The notes below the pieces were generated by a model. The model worked only from the letters and a program-made list of their open reading frames with translations. It had not been told where the DNA came from and ran no database searches. Source: Lachnospiraceae bacterium (GTDB lineage: Bacteria; Bacillota; Clostridia; Lachnospirales; Lachnospiraceae). Taken from it: 57,239 bases of DNA. The position numbers and the translations under genes were made by a program. Numbering within the stretch: the first letter of the stretch is position 1; every line of letters starts with the position of its first letter. Of the stretch, positions 9,077 through 19,680 are shown piece after piece. The stretch lies in assembly GCA_024403275.1 (NCBI GenBank), contig JAKSSD010000008.1:1-57239 (forward strand), in the 5' to 3' direction.

Positions 9077-9871
9077 CTACTGTACTTTACCAATTCTGTT
9101 TACCGCAATATCAAGAGAACCATCGAATGTCTGAATTAACTTCTGATTAGCTTCATACTGTCTCGTAATACTGATGAGATTAACCATCTCTTCTACAGTC
9201 TGAACATTACTCTGTTCAAGGTAACCACTTACAACCTTAACATCTGGTGCAATATCACTTGCCCCTTCAACAGGTGCAAATAAATTCTCACCATATCTCT
9301 CAAGATAATTATAATCCGCAAAATCTGTAATCTTGATATTTGCAACTACCTGATTGTTCTGCATGATTCTTCCTGCCTGATCTATTGAAGCTGGAAGATT
9401 AGGATTTAGCTGAATATGAGCGGTCGCTCCACCAGCATTTGTACCAAGTACAAAATCTCCATCCTTAGTTACAAGATATCCTTCTTTAGTAAGTGAGAAG
9501 TTACCATCTCTTGTATAAAGAGTTGATGTTTCTCCTGCTTTATTGGTAAATTCGATATTGAAAAATCCTTTTCCAGATAATGCAACATCAAATGTATTTC
9601 CAGTTTCTCTGAAAGCGCCCTGAGAATAATCTACATAATTCTCACCAATCTTTACACCTGGGGTTCCAATCCCAATATTGACATCATTCCATCTGCCTGT
9701 ACCATCAAGATCCTTGATTCTGTAAGCTAATACATTATCAAATCCCTGTGATGTAGTGCCTTCCTTCTTAAAACCTACAGTTGAGGTATTCGCAAGGTTA
9801 TTGGAAAGTACATCCATTCTGTTTTGTTCATTTAACATACCAGTATAGGCAGTGTAAAGACCTTTCAGCAT
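9077..9871 (-). CDS. flgF: Flagellar rod protein FlgF (FlhO-like)
   Basis: This 264-residue axial protein is a paralogue of the neighbouring FlgG. It has the same N-terminal signature (GLYTAYTGMLNEQNRMDVLSNNLAN), a central GKGFFNIEF/YTRDGNFSL beta core and the C-terminal EQSNVQTVEEMVNLISITRQYEANQKLIQ helix. It should be a proximal rod component exported by the flagellar type III system. It follows mbl by 12 bases, as flhO does in Bacillus subtilis. Assignment as FlgF rather than a second FlgG rests on this order and on the divergent N-terminus. Confidence 0.88.
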   Translation of the reverse strand: MLKGLYTAYTGMLNEQNRMDVLSNNLANTSTVGFKKEGTTSQGFDNVLAYRIKDLDGTGRWNDVNIGIGTPGVKIGENYVDYSQGAFRETGNTFDVALSGKGFFNIEFTNKAGETSTLYTRDGNFSLTKEGYLVTKDGDFVLGTNAGGATAHIQLNPNLPASIDQAGRIMQNNQVVANIKITDFADYNYLERYGENLFAPVEGASDIAPDVKVVSGYLEQSNVQTVEEMVNLISITRQYEANQKLIQTFDGSLDIAVNRIGKVQ

Positions 9872-9883
9872 AAATAACTCCTA

Positions 9884-10882
9884 TTATACTTCGTAATATT
9901 TTGTATCGAGGTATTCAACGAATTTACCAGTTCCAATTGCCACACAAGTAAGTGGTTCATTAGCTGTATTTGTTTCAATGCCAGTCTTTATTTCAATCAA
10001 ATCCTCAAGACCTCTTAACATTGAGCCACCACCTGTAAGTACAATACCTCTTTCAGCTATATCTGCAGATAATTCAGGTGGAGTTTTTTCCAATACTGAC
10101 TTAATAGCATCTACAATCTGAGTAGTAGTTTCTTTTAATGCTTCTTCCATTTCTGTTGATGTAACAGTAATTGTTGTTGGAAGACCTGATAAAATGTTTA
10201 ATCCCTTTATTTCCATTTCATCTTCCTGCATACGTCTGTAAGCAGTTCCGATTTTAATCTTAATATCTTCAGCTGTTCTTTCACCGATTGATAAGTTGTG
10301 TTTCTTCTTGATATATCTGGCAATTGCTTCATCAAAATCATCACCAGCAATCTTAATAGAATCACTAACAACTGTTCCACCAAGAGAAATAACTGCGATA
10401 TCTGTTGTACCACCACCAATATCTACAATCATATTTCCACATGGCTTTGAAATATCAATACCAGCACCAATTGCTGCAGCTATAGGCTCTTCAATGATTG
10501 ATACATCACGGGCACCTGCCTGGTATGTAGCATCAAGTACAGCCTTTCTCTCAACTTCAGTAACTCCTGATGGTACACATACAGCTACTCTTGGCTTACG
10601 AGAGAATAATCTTCTTCCTGTTGCCTTCTGGATGAAATATTTCATCATCTTTTCTGTTACTGTATAGTTTGAAATAACTCCGTGTCTAAGTGGTCTGATG
10701 GCCTGAATAGTACCTGGAGTTCTACCAATCATTAATCTAGCCTCTTCACCAATTGCTCTAATCTTATTAGTATCTTTATCAAATGCAACTACTGATGGCT
10801 CCTTTAATACAACGCCTTTATTTTTAACGTAAACAAGTACTGAAGCTGTACCTAAATCAATTCCCAAATCCGCATTCTGCAT
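9884..10882 (-). CDS. mbl: MreB-family actin-like cell-shape protein (Mbl)
   Basis: MreB/Mbl polymerises under the membrane and guides lateral wall synthesis. The 332-residue protein starts with the phosphate-1 motif LGIDLGTASVLVY. It also has VAVCVPSGVTEVERKAV, the phosphate-2 motif NMIVDIGGGTTDIAVISLGG and the adenosine motif GIVLTGGGSMLRGLE, all typical of a functional ATP-binding actin homologue. Position directly before two rod genes, as in Bacillus mbl-flhO-flhP, favours Mbl over MreB, and no mreCD is present. GAGAGG precedes the ATG and a promoter lies at 10948-10976. This is the first gene of a probable 11-gene operon ending with cdaR. Confidence 0.93.
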   Translation of the reverse strand: MQNADLGIDLGTASVLVYVKNKGVVLKEPSVVAFDKDTNKIRAIGEEARLMIGRTPGTIQAIRPLRHGVISNYTVTEKMMKYFIQKATGRRLFSRKPRVAVCVPSGVTEVERKAVLDATYQAGARDVSIIEEPIAAAIGAGIDISKPCGNMIVDIGGGTTDIAVISLGGTVVSDSIKIAGDDFDEAIARYIKKKHNLSIGERTAEDIKIKIGTAYRRMQEDEMEIKGLNILSGLPTTITVTSTEMEEALKETTTQIVDAIKSVLEKTPPELSADIAERGIVLTGGGSMLRGLEDLIEIKTGIETNTANEPLTCVAIGTGKFVEYLDTKYYEV

Positions 10883-10947
10883 TTACGTATCATCCTCTCT
10901 ATCTGTTTATAATCTCTTTTTCGCATAATAATCTACAATGATTATAT

Positions 10948-10976
10948 ATTATAAATAAACAAAATAAAAGTGATAA
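10948..10976 (-). promoter_or_regulatory. Predicted promoter of the mbl-to-cdaR operon
   Basis: On the minus strand TTATCA (10971-10976) is spaced 17 bases from a perfect TATAAT (10948-10953), about 65 bases before the mbl start codon. It lies just downstream of the uvrA terminator. No equally good promoter was seen in the short gaps of the genes that follow. Confidence 0.55.
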
Positions 10977-10984
10977 ATGCACAT

Positions 10985-11015
10985 AAAAAGGGAGACCTTT
11001 TTGATGAGACCTCCC
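10985..11015 (-). terminator. Intrinsic terminator after uvrA
   Basis: In the minus-strand RNA GGGAGGUCU pairs with AGGUCUCCC over nine pairs, two of them G-U, with an eight-base loop and then UUUUU. The wobble pairs would be C-A mismatches in the other strand, so the stem works mainly for the minus-strand uvrBA transcript. Confidence 0.85.
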
Positions 11016-11086
11016 TGTCTACACATTATATATCGAATTAAATATGAAATATTTAACCCTTCGAAACATATTTGTGTAGTGCACAT

Positions 11087-13954
11087 TTATTTCTGTTTAA
11101 TCAACTGTTGATTCTTTTCTATCATCTTAGCTATATAAAGACCTGTGTAACTATCCTTATTCTTAGCTACCTCTTCCGGAGTTCCGGTTGCAATAATAGT
11201 ACCGCCTGCGTCACCGCCTTCAGGGCCTAAATCAATAATGTAATCGGCATTCTTAATTACATCCAGATTATGTTCAATAACAATAACGGTATTGCCTGAA
11301 TCCGTAAGTCTTTGAAGAATATCTACAAGCTTATGAACGTCAGCGAAATGAAGACCAGTAGTAGGTTCGTCTAAGATGTAAATAGTATTTCCTGTCGCTG
11401 TACGACTTAACTCTGTAGCTAATTTAATTCTCTGTGCCTCACCACCAGAAAGCTGAGTAGAAGGCTGGCCTAATCTGATATATGAAAGTCCAACATCATT
11501 AAGAGTCTGAATCTTTTTCTTAATAGATGGTATCGCATCAAAGAACTCAAGAGCTTCTGCAACTGTCATATTAAGGACATCCGAAATATTTTTACCCTTA
11601 TATCTAATCTCAAGAGTTTCGCGATTATATTTATTACCACCACAAACTTCACAAGGAACATATACATCAGGAAGGAAGTGCATCTCGATTTTAACAATAC
11701 CATCACCTGCACACGCCTCACATCTGCCTCCCTTAACATTAAAGGAGAATCTGCCCTTCTTATACCCCTTTGCTTTAGCATCTTTAGTTTCAGCAAATAA
11801 ATCTCTAATCTGATCAAACACACCTGTATATGTCGCAGGATTCGACTTAGGAGTTCTTCCAATTGGAGACTGATCAATATTAATAACTTTATCAAGTTTC
11901 TTAACACCGACAATATCCTTATGCTTGCCAGGAACACACTGTGCCCTGTTCAAATCTCTTGATAATCTCTTAAAGAGAATCTCATTTATTAGTGAACTCT
12001 TACCTGAACCTGAAACACCTGTTACACAGGTAAATACACCGATTGGAATATCTACATCTACATTCTTAAGATTATGTTCCGTAGCACCTATAACCTTAAG
12101 ATAATCTTTTGGCTTTCTTCTTGTTTCTGGAATTGGAACAAATTTCTTGCCACTTAAATACTGACCTGTTATAGATTCCTTGCAGGCCATAATCTTTTTG
12201 GCATCACCACAGGCTATTACTTCTCCACCCTTTTCACCTGCCAAAGGTCCTATATCGACGATATAGTCAGCCTGAAGCATTGTATCCTCATCATGCTCTA
12301 CAACTATAAGATTATTACCAAGATCTCTTAACTTTCTTAATGAAGCCAAAAGCTTATCATTATCTCTTTGATGGAGACCGATACTTGGCTCATCAAGAAT
12401 ATAAGTAACGCCAACAAGGCCAGAACCAATCTGTGTTGCAAGTCTTATACGCTGTGCTTCACCACCTGAAAGAGTTGATGTGGGTCTTGCAAGTGTAAGA
12501 TATCCTAAACCTACATCCATAAGGAATCCTACTCTTGAGCCAATCTCTTTAAGAATCTGTTTTCCTACCAAAGCACTATTTCCTGTAAGTTCAAGTCCAT
12601 CAAGATGAGCCTTTAACATACCAAAGGGAAGATTTGTAACCTCATATATATTTTTGTTGCCAACTGTAACCGAAAGAGAAGTTTTCTTTAATCTTCTACC
12701 CTGGCATTCAGCACAGACAGTGTCTGTCATATATTTCTCATATTCAAGTTTTGCCTTATCAAAAGGACTCTGTCTGTATCTTGTTTTAATATTCTCTAAT
12801 AATCCTTCAAATACTGTAGGATATATTCCACGTCCTCTTTCACTTTCATAGTGAACATCAACCATCTCGTTAGTACCATAAATGATAATGTCCTGAATTT
12901 TCTGAGGAAGCTTATTAAATGGAGTATCAAGTGAAAACTTAAAATGTTTTGAAAGCGCCTGTAACAATCCGTTAGCAAAAGAGCCTTCTTTGTTACTACT
13001 CTTCCAGCCTATTACCTGAATAGCACCCTCTGAAAGAGAGAGATTTCTATCTGGTATCATTAAATCAATATCAAATTCTCTCTTAAATCCAAGTCCATCA
13101 CATACAGGGCATGCACCAAACGGATTATTGAATGAGAAGCTTCTTGGTTCAATTTCTTCAATGCTTGTACCACAATCAGGGCAGGAGAAGGACTGACTGA
13201 AATGAATCTCATTACCTTCTGAATCTGCAATAGTAAGTAATCCTTCTGACAGACTCAAAGCATTTTCGATTGATTCTGTAAGTCTGCTTACAACGTCTTC
13301 TCTAATTACAAGTCTATCAATTACAACATCGATATTGTGTTTAATATTTTTATCAAGCTTGATTTCTTCATCTAATTCATAGATATTTCCATCAATTCTT
13401 ACTCTTAAATATCCACTTTTTGAAGCACGCGCAAGAAGTTTTTCATGCTCACCTTTTCTTCCTCTTACAACAGGAGAAAGGACCTGAATCTTAGTTCCTT
13501 CTGGCATAGACATAATTCTGTCTGCCATTTCATCTACAGACTGTCGACTTATTTCTTTACCACAATCAGGGCAGTGAGGAATACCAATTCTCGCATACAA
13601 GAGTCTGAAATAATCGTATATTTCTGTTACTGTTCCAACAGTTGATCTTGGATTTCTGTTTGTCGATTTCTGGTCAATACTAATCGCTGGTGAAAGTCCT
13701 TCAATAAATTCAACATTAGGCTTCTCCATCTGTCCAAGAAACTGTCTTGCATACGAAGATAAAGACTCCATATATCTTCTCTGTCCTTCTGCATAAATAG
13801 TATCGAAAGCAAGAGAAGATTTACCAGAACCTGAAAGTCCAGTAATAACTACAAACTTGTTTCTTGGAATCTCAACATCTATATTTTTCAAGTTATGTTC
13901 TTTAGCCCCGGATATTCTTATAACTTCTTCCTTGGGTAACATTTTCTGTGCCAT
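11087..13954 (-). CDS. uvrA: Excinuclease ABC subunit A
   Basis: UvrA is the damage-sensing ATPase of nucleotide excision repair. The 955-residue protein has normal family length. The first Walker [10 protein letters not shown] is at residues 39-47 and a second GVSGSGKSS in the C-terminal half. Two ABC signatures are present ([16 protein letters not shown] and [16 protein letters not shown]). Zinc modules are visible as CPDC...CPVC and CEAC...CEVC. It starts nine bases after the uvrB stop and is followed by a terminator at 10985-11015, giving a two-gene SOS-type operon. Confidence 0.98.
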   Translation of the reverse strand: MAQKMLPKEEVIRISGAKEHNLKNIDVEIPRNKFVVITGLSGSGKSSLAFDTIYAEGQRRYMESLSSYARQFLGQMEKPNVEFIEGLSPAISIDQKSTNRNPRSTVGTVTEIYDYFRLLYARIGIPHCPDCGKEISRQSVDEMADRIMSMPEGTKIQVLSPVVRGRKGEHEKLLARASKSGYLRVRIDGNIYELDEEIKLDKNIKHNIDVVIDRLVIREDVVSRLTESIENALSLSEGLLTIADSEGNEIHFSQSFSCPDCGTSIEEIEPRSFSFNNPFGACPVCDGLGFKREFDIDLMIPDRNLSLSEGAIQVIGWKSSNKEGSFANGLLQALSKHFKFSLDTPFNKLPQKIQDIIIYGTNEMVDVHYESERGRGIYPTVFEGLLENIKTRYRQSPFDKAKLEYEKYMTDTVCAECQGRRLKKTSLSVTVGNKNIYEVTNLPFGMLKAHLDGLELTGNSALVGKQILKEIGSRVGFLMDVGLGYLTLARPTSTLSGGEAQRIRLATQIGSGLVGVTYILDEPSIGLHQRDNDKLLASLRKLRDLGNNLIVVEHDEDTMLQADYIVDIGPLAGEKGGEVIACGDAKKIMACKESITGQYLSGKKFVPIPETRRKPKDYLKVIGATEHNLKNVDVDIPIGVFTCVTGVSGSGKSSLINEILFKRLSRDLNRAQCVPGKHKDIVGVKKLDKVINIDQSPIGRTPKSNPATYTGVFDQIRDLFAETKDAKAKGYKKGRFSFNVKGGRCEACAGDGIVKIEMHFLPDVYVPCEVCGGNKYNRETLEIRYKGKNISDVLNMTVAEALEFFDAIPSIKKKIQTLNDVGLSYIRLGQPSTQLSGGEAQRIKLATELSRTATGNTIYILDEPTTGLHFADVHKLVDILQRLTDSGNTVIVIEHNLDVIKNADYIIDLGPEGGDAGGTIIATGTPEEVAKNKDSYTGLYIAKMIEKNQQLIKQK

Positions 13955-13963
13955 AAAAACCTC

Positions 13964-15949
13964 TTATTCTTCTATCTGAGTCCGTATCTTTTTTAATTCT
14001 ACTATCTTATCTCTATACATTGCAGCATTTTCGAAATCTAAATCTGCGGCAGCCTTCTTCATCTGGTTCTCAACAGACTCTATAAGCTTATTAATCTCTT
14101 TAAGAGTCATGCTCTCTGGCTCTGTCTCCCAAGTACTTTCAGCCTCAGCAACCTTCTTGGATATCGAGATAACATCTCTTACCGCTTTCTTGATAGTAGT
14201 TGGAACAATATTATGTTCCTCATTATATTTTATCTGTATCTCTCTACGTCTGTTAGTTTCATCAATGGCAATCTTCATTGAATCAGTAATCTTATCTGCA
14301 TACATAATTACTCGACCTTCCGAGTTTCTCGCAGCACGTCCGACTGTCTGAATCAAAGAAGTTGCAGAACGAAGAAATCCTTCCTTGTCCGCATCAAGTA
14401 TCGCAACAAGACTGATTTCAGGAATATCAAGACCTTCTCTCAACAAATTGATACCTACTAAAACATCAAATACATCAAGTCTCATGTCTCTGATAATCTC
14501 TGCTCTCTCAAGAGTATCAATATCTGAATGAAGATATTTAACCCTGATGCCAACTTCCTTAAGATAATCAGTCAAATCCTCAGCCATTCGCTTCGTTAAA
14601 GTTGTGATAAGAACCTTATTCTTTGATTCCACAACCTTTCTGATTTCGCCAACCAAATCGTCTATCTGACCTTCTATTGGTTTAACAGTAATCTCTGGAT
14701 CTAAAAGGCCCGTTGGTCTGATAATCTGCTCAGTTCTTAACATCTCATGCTCTTCTTCATATTTCGAAGGAGTTGCTGAAACACACATAAGCTGATCTAT
14801 TCTATCCTCAAACTCCGTAAATGCCAAAGGTCTGTTATCCAGTGCTGAAGGAAGTCTAAAACCAAAATCAACCAGTGTAGTTTTTCTTGCTCTATCTCCA
14901 GCATACATACCTCCAATCTGAGGAATGGAAATATGTGATTCATCTATAATCATGAGGAAATCATTCTTAAAGAAATCCATGAGGCAATGTGGTGGTTCGC
15001 CTGGCTTTAAGCCTGATAATACTGGCGCATAGTTCTCGATACCTGAACACATTCCTGTTTCTTTAAGCATCTCTATATCAAAGGTTGTTCTTTCAAGAAT
15101 TCTCTGAGCTTCTACGTATCTCTCTTCACTCTTGAAAAATTCAACTCTTTCTCTCATTTCCTTCTCAAGTTTCTCGCAGGCAATATCAATCTTCTCCTTG
15201 GAAATAACATAGTGAGAAGCAGGGAAAATAGCAACATGGCTAAGTACTGATTGTTTTTTGCCAGTTACTGGATCCATCTCTGCAACTTCTTCTATCTCAT
15301 CACCCCAGAAGGACACTCTGATTATTCCATTACCTCCTTCAGCTCTTGATATTTCAAGAGTATCTCCTCTTACTCTGAAGGTTCCTCTGGTCAAATCCAT
15401 ATCATTTCTTTCATACTGCATATTAACGAGAGCTTCAATAATATCGTCTCTATCCACATTCATTCCCGGTCTGATAGAAAGAATCATACTCTCGTAATCT
15501 TCAGGGCTACCCAAACCATAAATGCAGGATACTGAAGCAACTACAATAACATCTTTTCTTTCAGAAAGGGATGCCGTAGCAGATAGTCTCAATTTATCTA
15601 TTTCTTCATTGACTGATGAATCCTTCTCTATGTAAGTATCAGTTGAAGGAACATATGCTTCTGGCTGATAATAATCATAGTAGGATACAAAATACTCTAC
15701 TGCATTCTCTGGGAAAAATTCCTTGAACTCTGAATAAAGCTGTCCAGCCAAGGTTTTATTATGAGCAATTACTAAGGTCGGCTTATTAAGTGCAGCTATA
15801 ACATTTGCCATGGTAAATGTCTTACCCGATCCTGTTACACCCAAAAGTGTCTGAACCTGATTACCCTTTTTAAAGCCATCTACTAGTTGTTTTATTGCTT
15901 CTGGTTGATCACCCGTCGGTTTATATTCACTATGTAATTTAAACTCCAT
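13964..15949 (-). CDS. uvrB: Excinuclease ABC subunit B
   Basis: UvrB receives damaged DNA from UvrA, verifies the lesion and recruits UvrC. The 661-residue product carries Walker [11 protein letters not shown], the damage-probing beta-hairpin ([20 protein letters not shown]), the Walker B-type [13 protein letters not shown], helicase motif [17 protein letters not shown] and a C-terminal UVR domain ([19 protein letters not shown]) that binds UvrC. It heads the uvrBA operon. Upstream lie a promoter (16005-16033) and a near-consensus LexA box (16041-16054), so DNA damage should induce it. Confidence 0.98.
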   Translation of the reverse strand: MEFKLHSEYKPTGDQPEAIKQLVDGFKKGNQVQTLLGVTGSGKTFTMANVIAALNKPTLVIAHNKTLAGQLYSEFKEFFPENAVEYFVSYYDYYQPEAYVPSTDTYIEKDSSVNEEIDKLRLSATASLSERKDVIVVASVSCIYGLGSPEDYESMILSIRPGMNVDRDDIIEALVNMQYERNDMDLTRGTFRVRGDTLEISRAEGGNGIIRVSFWGDEIEEVAEMDPVTGKKQSVLSHVAIFPASHYVISKEKIDIACEKLEKEMRERVEFFKSEERYVEAQRILERTTFDIEMLKETGMCSGIENYAPVLSGLKPGEPPHCLMDFFKNDFLMIIDESHISIPQIGGMYAGDRARKTTLVDFGFRLPSALDNRPLAFTEFEDRIDQLMCVSATPSKYEEEHEMLRTEQIIRPTGLLDPEITVKPIEGQIDDLVGEIRKVVESKNKVLITTLTKRMAEDLTDYLKEVGIRVKYLHSDIDTLERAEIIRDMRLDVFDVLVGINLLREGLDIPEISLVAILDADKEGFLRSATSLIQTVGRAARNSEGRVIMYADKITDSMKIAIDETNRRREIQIKYNEEHNIVPTTIKKAVRDVISISKKVAEAESTWETEPESMTLKEINKLIESVENQMKKAAADLDFENAAMYRDKIVELKKIRTQIEE

Positions 15950-16004
15950 AAATGGCTTTCTCCCTATGATTTTTCTACGTCTTCCGTCTTATCGCAGTGT
16001 ATCT

Positions 16005-16033
16005 ATTCTATCACAGTGCCTACTTTTTGTCTA
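16005..16033 (-). promoter_or_regulatory. Predicted uvrBA promoter
   Basis: On the minus strand TAGACA (16028-16033) is 17 bases from TAGAAT (16005-16010), with TG one base before the -10. It lies about 55 bases upstream of the uvrB start codon and next to the LexA box. Confidence 0.65.
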
Positions 16034-16040
16034 TGATTTT

Positions 16041-16054
16041 CGAATATTTGTTCG
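16041..16054. promoter_or_regulatory. LexA (DinR) SOS box upstream of uvrBA
   Basis: The minus strand reads CGAACAAATATTCG, which fits 13 of 14 positions of the Gram-positive consensus CGAAC-RNRY-GTTYG. The near-palindrome lies seven bases upstream of the uvrB -35 element, where LexA binding would hinder polymerase. Placement before a known SOS operon makes a chance match unlikely. Confidence 0.8.
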
Positions 16055-16078
16055 ATTATTTTTCTCGTTATTTCAGGT

Positions 16079-16107
16079 AAAAAAAGAAGGCTGTTGCCAA
16101 CCCTCTT
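16079..16107 (-). terminator. Intrinsic terminator after ctpA
   Basis: The minus-strand RNA forms a ten-pair stem (AAGAGGGUUG with CAGCCUUCUU, two wobble pairs) closed by a GCAA tetraloop and followed by seven U. It starts about ten bases after the ctpA stop codon. Confidence 0.88.
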
Positions 16108-16117
16108 TTCAATAATT

Positions 16118-17395
16118 TTATTTACCAATTTCTTTCTTAAGATAGTCTACTGCATATTCAAGCTGACTATCTGTTCCGTCCTCTAAATACTTCTCTGCGT
16201 CAAGCTTAACCTCAATATCTGGCTCGATTCCAATCTTATGAATATTATTACCATTAGGTGTATAGTACTTGCTTGTTGTAATCTTAATAGCTGAACCATC
16301 ACCTAAAGGAAGAACGCTTTGAACAATACCTTTACCAAATGTTGTAGTTCCAATTAATGTTCCTTTTTTGTAATCCTTAATTGCACCAGCCATAATTTCT
16401 GAAGCTGAAGCTGAACCACCATCTACAAGAAGAACTAAAGGAATCTGAAGTTCATTCTTTCCATCACTAGTATAATCTACTCTCTTACCATTCTTATCTT
16501 CGGTATATACAATTACGCCTTCTGGAAGAATATTATTACACATATCAACTACTGCATTAAGATTACCACCAGGATTACCTCTTAAATCAATAATAAGGCC
16601 TTCTGCTCCGGCTTCCTTAATCTGCTTAAGAGCGTCATCAAACTGAGAAATTGTAATATTATCAAATTCAGTAACCTGAATCTTCCAGATATTATCGCCC
16701 TCATCATTAACCTTAACCGTTGGTGTTTCAATCTTTCTTCTTTCGAGATCTATTTTATATCTTCCGTTTGCACCTTCCATTGTAATATTAACAAAAGTGC
16801 CTTCTGGTCCTTTAATCTTTGATACTACTTCATTAAGTGTCTGGCCATATACATCTTCTCCTTCAACCTCAATGATATAGTCTCCTGCTGTTAGCTCTTC
16901 GCATTCTCCTGCAGAACCACCTTCAATGAAGCTTTCCATCATTGGATAGCCTACTTCAGTATCAAGCTTAATATAAGCTCCGACTCCTTCGTAATTACCA
17001 TTCCAATCGGCATTCATATCCTTAAGTTCTTCTGGTGTATAATAACATGTATAAGGATCTCCTACACTTGTCATAAGGCCTTGATAAAGACCATTCTTTA
17101 AATCTTCTCTATCTACATCCTCGTAATAATAATATTCTATCATGTCTTCAAGAATATCAAGTTTAGTAGCTGCTTCTGCATCAATAAAACCATTAGTACC
17201 TACTATCTGTGACATCTTTTGCTGATTAAACGAATACATCAAAAGACCTGCTATAAGTACTATAAGTAAGGTAATGAGAGTTCCAGTTGTACTTCCAAGA
17301 ACAAATATAAGCAAGCCTTTGAAAAAGCCCTTAACTCCCTTGCCTTTTTTCTTCTTAGTCTCAACTGTATTTTCTGTTACTATATTCTCTTCCAT
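16118..17395 (-). CDS. ctpA: S41 family C-terminal processing peptidase
   Basis: CtpA-type proteases cut membrane or cell-wall-associated proteins in the extracytoplasmic space. The 425-residue product has a short cytoplasmic end, one membrane segment (about 24-52), a PDZ domain (GVGAYIK...GPEGTFVNITM) and the S41 core. The catalytic serine is in SASASE (about Ser330) and the lysine in TFGKG (about Lys355), 25 residues apart as in Tsp. The ATG at 17395 follows GGAGGT; the TTG four codons earlier is not needed. It follows the EnvC-like hydrolase by 86 bases and is probably in the ftsEX transcript. In other bacteria Ctp proteases turn over such hydrolases. Confidence 0.94.
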   Translation of the reverse strand: MEENIVTENTVETKKKKGKGVKGFFKGLLIFVLGSTTGTLITLLIVLIAGLLMYSFNQQKMSQIVGTNGFIDAEAATKLDILEDMIEYYYYEDVDREDLKNGLYQGLMTSVGDPYTCYYTPEELKDMNADWNGNYEGVGAYIKLDTEVGYPMMESFIEGGSAGECEELTAGDYIIEVEGEDVYGQTLNEVVSKIKGPEGTFVNITMEGANGRYKIDLERRKIETPTVKVNDEGDNIWKIQVTEFDNITISQFDDALKQIKEAGAEGLIIDLRGNPGGNLNAVVDMCNNILPEGVIVYTEDKNGKRVDYTSDGKNELQIPLVLLVDGGSASASEIMAGAIKDYKKGTLIGTTTFGKGIVQSVLPLGDGSAIKITTSKYYTPNGNNIHKIGIEPDIEVKLDAEKYLEDGTDSQLEYAVDYLKKEIGK

Positions 17396-17481
17396 TATGA
17401 CCTCCAAAACAATCTCCGATTTCCCATCAGATGTTGTTTACTGAAAAATCTATCTATATTGTGTCTTTGTTACTATTCCTT

Positions 17482-18774
17482 CTATGGATGTGGAATATAA
17501 TTCCATGGGCTTACATACTCTCCATTAAGTCTGACGCTGAAATGAAGATGATTTCCTGTACTTCTTCCCGTACTTCCGACGAGAGCTATTTTTTGTCCTC
17601 TGCTGACTTCCTGACCTTGTGATACAAGCAATTTGGAAGCATGCATATAAACTGTATACAAACCATCACCATGGTCTATCATTACATAATTACCCATGGC
17701 AGCTGTGTAAGAAGCACTAACTACAGTTCCGTCATAAGCAGCAAGAATATCGCTTCCTCCAGGAGCTGCAAGGTCTACACCATTATGGAACAAGTTAACA
17801 CCCAAAACCGGATGATTTCTGTTGCCGAACTCTGATGAAACCTTTGTATATGATGGAGCTGGCCAACAGAATGCACCACCATCATAATTTCTTATAGTCA
17901 TAAGACTCTGTTTCTGTTCTTTTACAAGTCTTTCAAGTTCTGAAATAGTAGCATTCTGCTCAGCAATTTCAGCCTCGAGTTCTCTAATAGCTCTTTCTTT
18001 ATCAGCGATTTCTGTCTCTACAGATGCAAGCTCTGTTTCTTTTTGAGAAATCAAAGCTTCAATAGTCTTCTGCTCTTCTTCCTTAGTATTCTTTGCTGTC
18101 TGAAGTACTTCTTCTTCAGCTTCAAGTTGAGCTTCGCATACTGTTACATAATCTACTGTTTCTGAATAGTTTTTAAACATTCTATCATCATATTTAGACA
18201 AATCTTCAATATAGTCTATCTGATTTAAGAAATCGCCGAGTCCCTTGGCATTAAGAATAAGCTCTAAATAGAAATTGTCACCTTGTTCATAAAGAGACTG
18301 AACTCTTTTTTTCATTGCTTCATACTGTTCATCTCTGACAACTATAGCAGCAGCAAGTTCTTCTTTAGTCTCTTCAATCTGACTCTCTTTATCTGCAATC
18401 TGCTGATTAAGGCTCTCAATATTAGCTTCTATTTCTTCTACCTGTCCATCAAGCTGTGCTACGTACTGAGACAAATCAGCCTTACTATTTTCAAGGCTTT
18501 TCTTGATCTTTTCAATATCAGACTTTCCCTTTGCCAAAACATCTTTTTCCTTTTTGGCATTGGCAATTTCGCCTTCTTTTTCTTTAATTGACTGTTCAAT
18601 GGCTGAAGCTTCTTTTTTCTTCTGTTCCTCTTTCTCTTTGTCCTCTTCCGACTTCTCACTTCCCGCGTTGGAAGTAGCCACCGCTCTCATCGGAAATGGA
18701 TTTGAGAATGCAATAATAATTACCATTACAGGCAACAGAATATAAGCTATCATCCTGTTAATTGATTTATGCAT
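17482..18774 (-). CDS. EnvC-like M23 peptidoglycan hydrolase with coiled coil
   Basis: The 430-residue exported protein has an N-terminal signal segment (residues 8-33), a long Lys/Glu-rich coiled coil (about 45-295) and a C-terminal M23 metallopeptidase domain. Zinc and catalytic residues are intact: His330 and Asp334 in HNGVD, His378 in MHAS, and His409/His411 in HLHF. Coiled coil plus M23 is the EnvC/PcsB-like architecture in which FtsEX drives hydrolase activation. The gene follows ftsX by 15 bases, so it is very likely the FtsEX-controlled wall hydrolase. The ATG has GAGG seven bases upstream. Confidence 0.92.
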   Translation of the reverse strand: MHKSINRMIAYILLPVMVIIIAFSNPFPMRAVATSNAGSEKSEEDKEKEEQKKKEASAIEQSIKEKEGEIANAKKEKDVLAKGKSDIEKIKKSLENSKADLSQYVAQLDGQVEEIEANIESLNQQIADKESQIEETKEELAAAIVVRDEQYEAMKKRVQSLYEQGDNFYLELILNAKGLGDFLNQIDYIEDLSKYDDRMFKNYSETVDYVTVCEAQLEAEEEVLQTAKNTKEEEQKTIEALISQKETELASVETEIADKERAIRELEAEIAEQNATISELERLVKEQKQSLMTIRNYDGGAFCWPAPSYTKVSSEFGNRNHPVLGVNLFHNGVDLAAPGGSDILAAYDGTVVSASYTAAMGNYVMIDHGDGLYTVYMHASKLLVSQGQEVSRGQKIALVGSTGRSTGNHLHFSVRLNGEYVSPWNYIPHP

Positions 18775-18789
18775 ATTAATTCCTCAAAA

Positions 18790-19680
18790 TCATACTTTCA
18801 AATGTTTGTGGACAGTAAAGAAACTTCCTAAAAATCCGATTCCTACGCCAATCAAAACAGAAACTGGAATCAAATATTTGAATATTTCCATTGGTGGAAG
18901 GAATGTTAGGAAAGATAATATTTCAAACTCCTCTTCCAAAAACTTCGATCCAAGAAGGTATAAATAATACAATGCTCCGATAGGAATTATTGAACCAATA
19001 GCGCCAATAATCATTCCTTCGAATACGAATGGTGCTCTGACAAAGAAGTCTGTTGCACCTACATATTTCATAATTGTAATCTCTTCTTTACGCACTGAAA
19101 TACCCATTGTTACAGTGTTGTTTATAAGGAAAATACTTACAGCAAAAAGAACTATAATCATTCCAGAGAATACATATATAAGAATCAAATTAATACCCGA
19201 AAGAGTATCAGCAGTAAAATCTGATTTGTTAATTTTTCTTACGCCTTCAATACCCTCAAGATAATGAACAAGCTGAGCCTGTTTGGATACATCCTTAAGG
19301 TAGATCTGATAGTTAGAAGAATTAGCCAAAGGATTCTCTGAGAAGCCCTGTGCATATTCACCGAGCTGTTCTGAGAAAGATTCCCATGCCTCTTCTGCTG
19401 AAATATATTCATATCTTGTAACTTCTGCTCTTCTTCCAATCATTTCACCAATTTCATCAATTCTTTCCTGTGAAAGACCTTCATCAAAGAATACTGTTAC
19501 TGATACATTCTCCTCAGCAGTCTTAATAATATATTCCACATTAAATGCCAATGCAAAGAAAATACCAAATACAAAAAGACACGCTGCAATAGTAGCTACT
19601 GTTGCCACTGTAAACCATTTGTTTTTAAATACGCCAATAATGCCCTGCTTAATGGTATAAAGGAATGTTCTAATCTTCAT
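18790..19680 (-). CDS. ftsX: Cell-division ABC transporter membrane protein FtsX
   Basis: FtsX is the membrane half of the FtsEX complex, which transmits ATP hydrolysis to extracellular wall hydrolases. The 296-residue product has one N-terminal membrane segment (WFTVATVATIAACLFVFGIFFAL), a large extracellular domain (about 55-165) with ENVSVTVFFDE and KSDFTADTLSGIN, and three C-terminal membrane segments. Start chosen at the ATG at 19680, eight bases after AGGAGG; it overlaps the ftsE stop by 11 bases. Longer in-frame starts lack a well-placed ribosome site. Confidence 0.96.
   Translation of the reverse strand: MKIRTFLYTIKQGIIGVFKNKWFTVATVATIAACLFVFGIFFALAFNVEYIIKTAEENVSVTVFFDEGLSQERIDEIGEMIGRRAEVTRYEYISAEEAWESFSEQLGEYAQGFSENPLANSSNYQIYLKDVSKQAQLVHYLEGIEGVRKINKSDFTADTLSGINLILIYVFSGMIIVLFAVSIFLINNTVTMGISVRKEEITIMKYVGATDFFVRAPFVFEGMIIGAIGSIIPIGALYYLYLLGSKFLEEEFEILSFLTFLPPMEIFKYLIPVSVLIGVGIGFLGSFFTVHKHLKV

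Noticed and set aside
15950-16083. Open frame or small RNA between uvrB and the ctpA terminator
   Set aside because: The stretch is explained by the uvrB promoter, the LexA box and the terminator.
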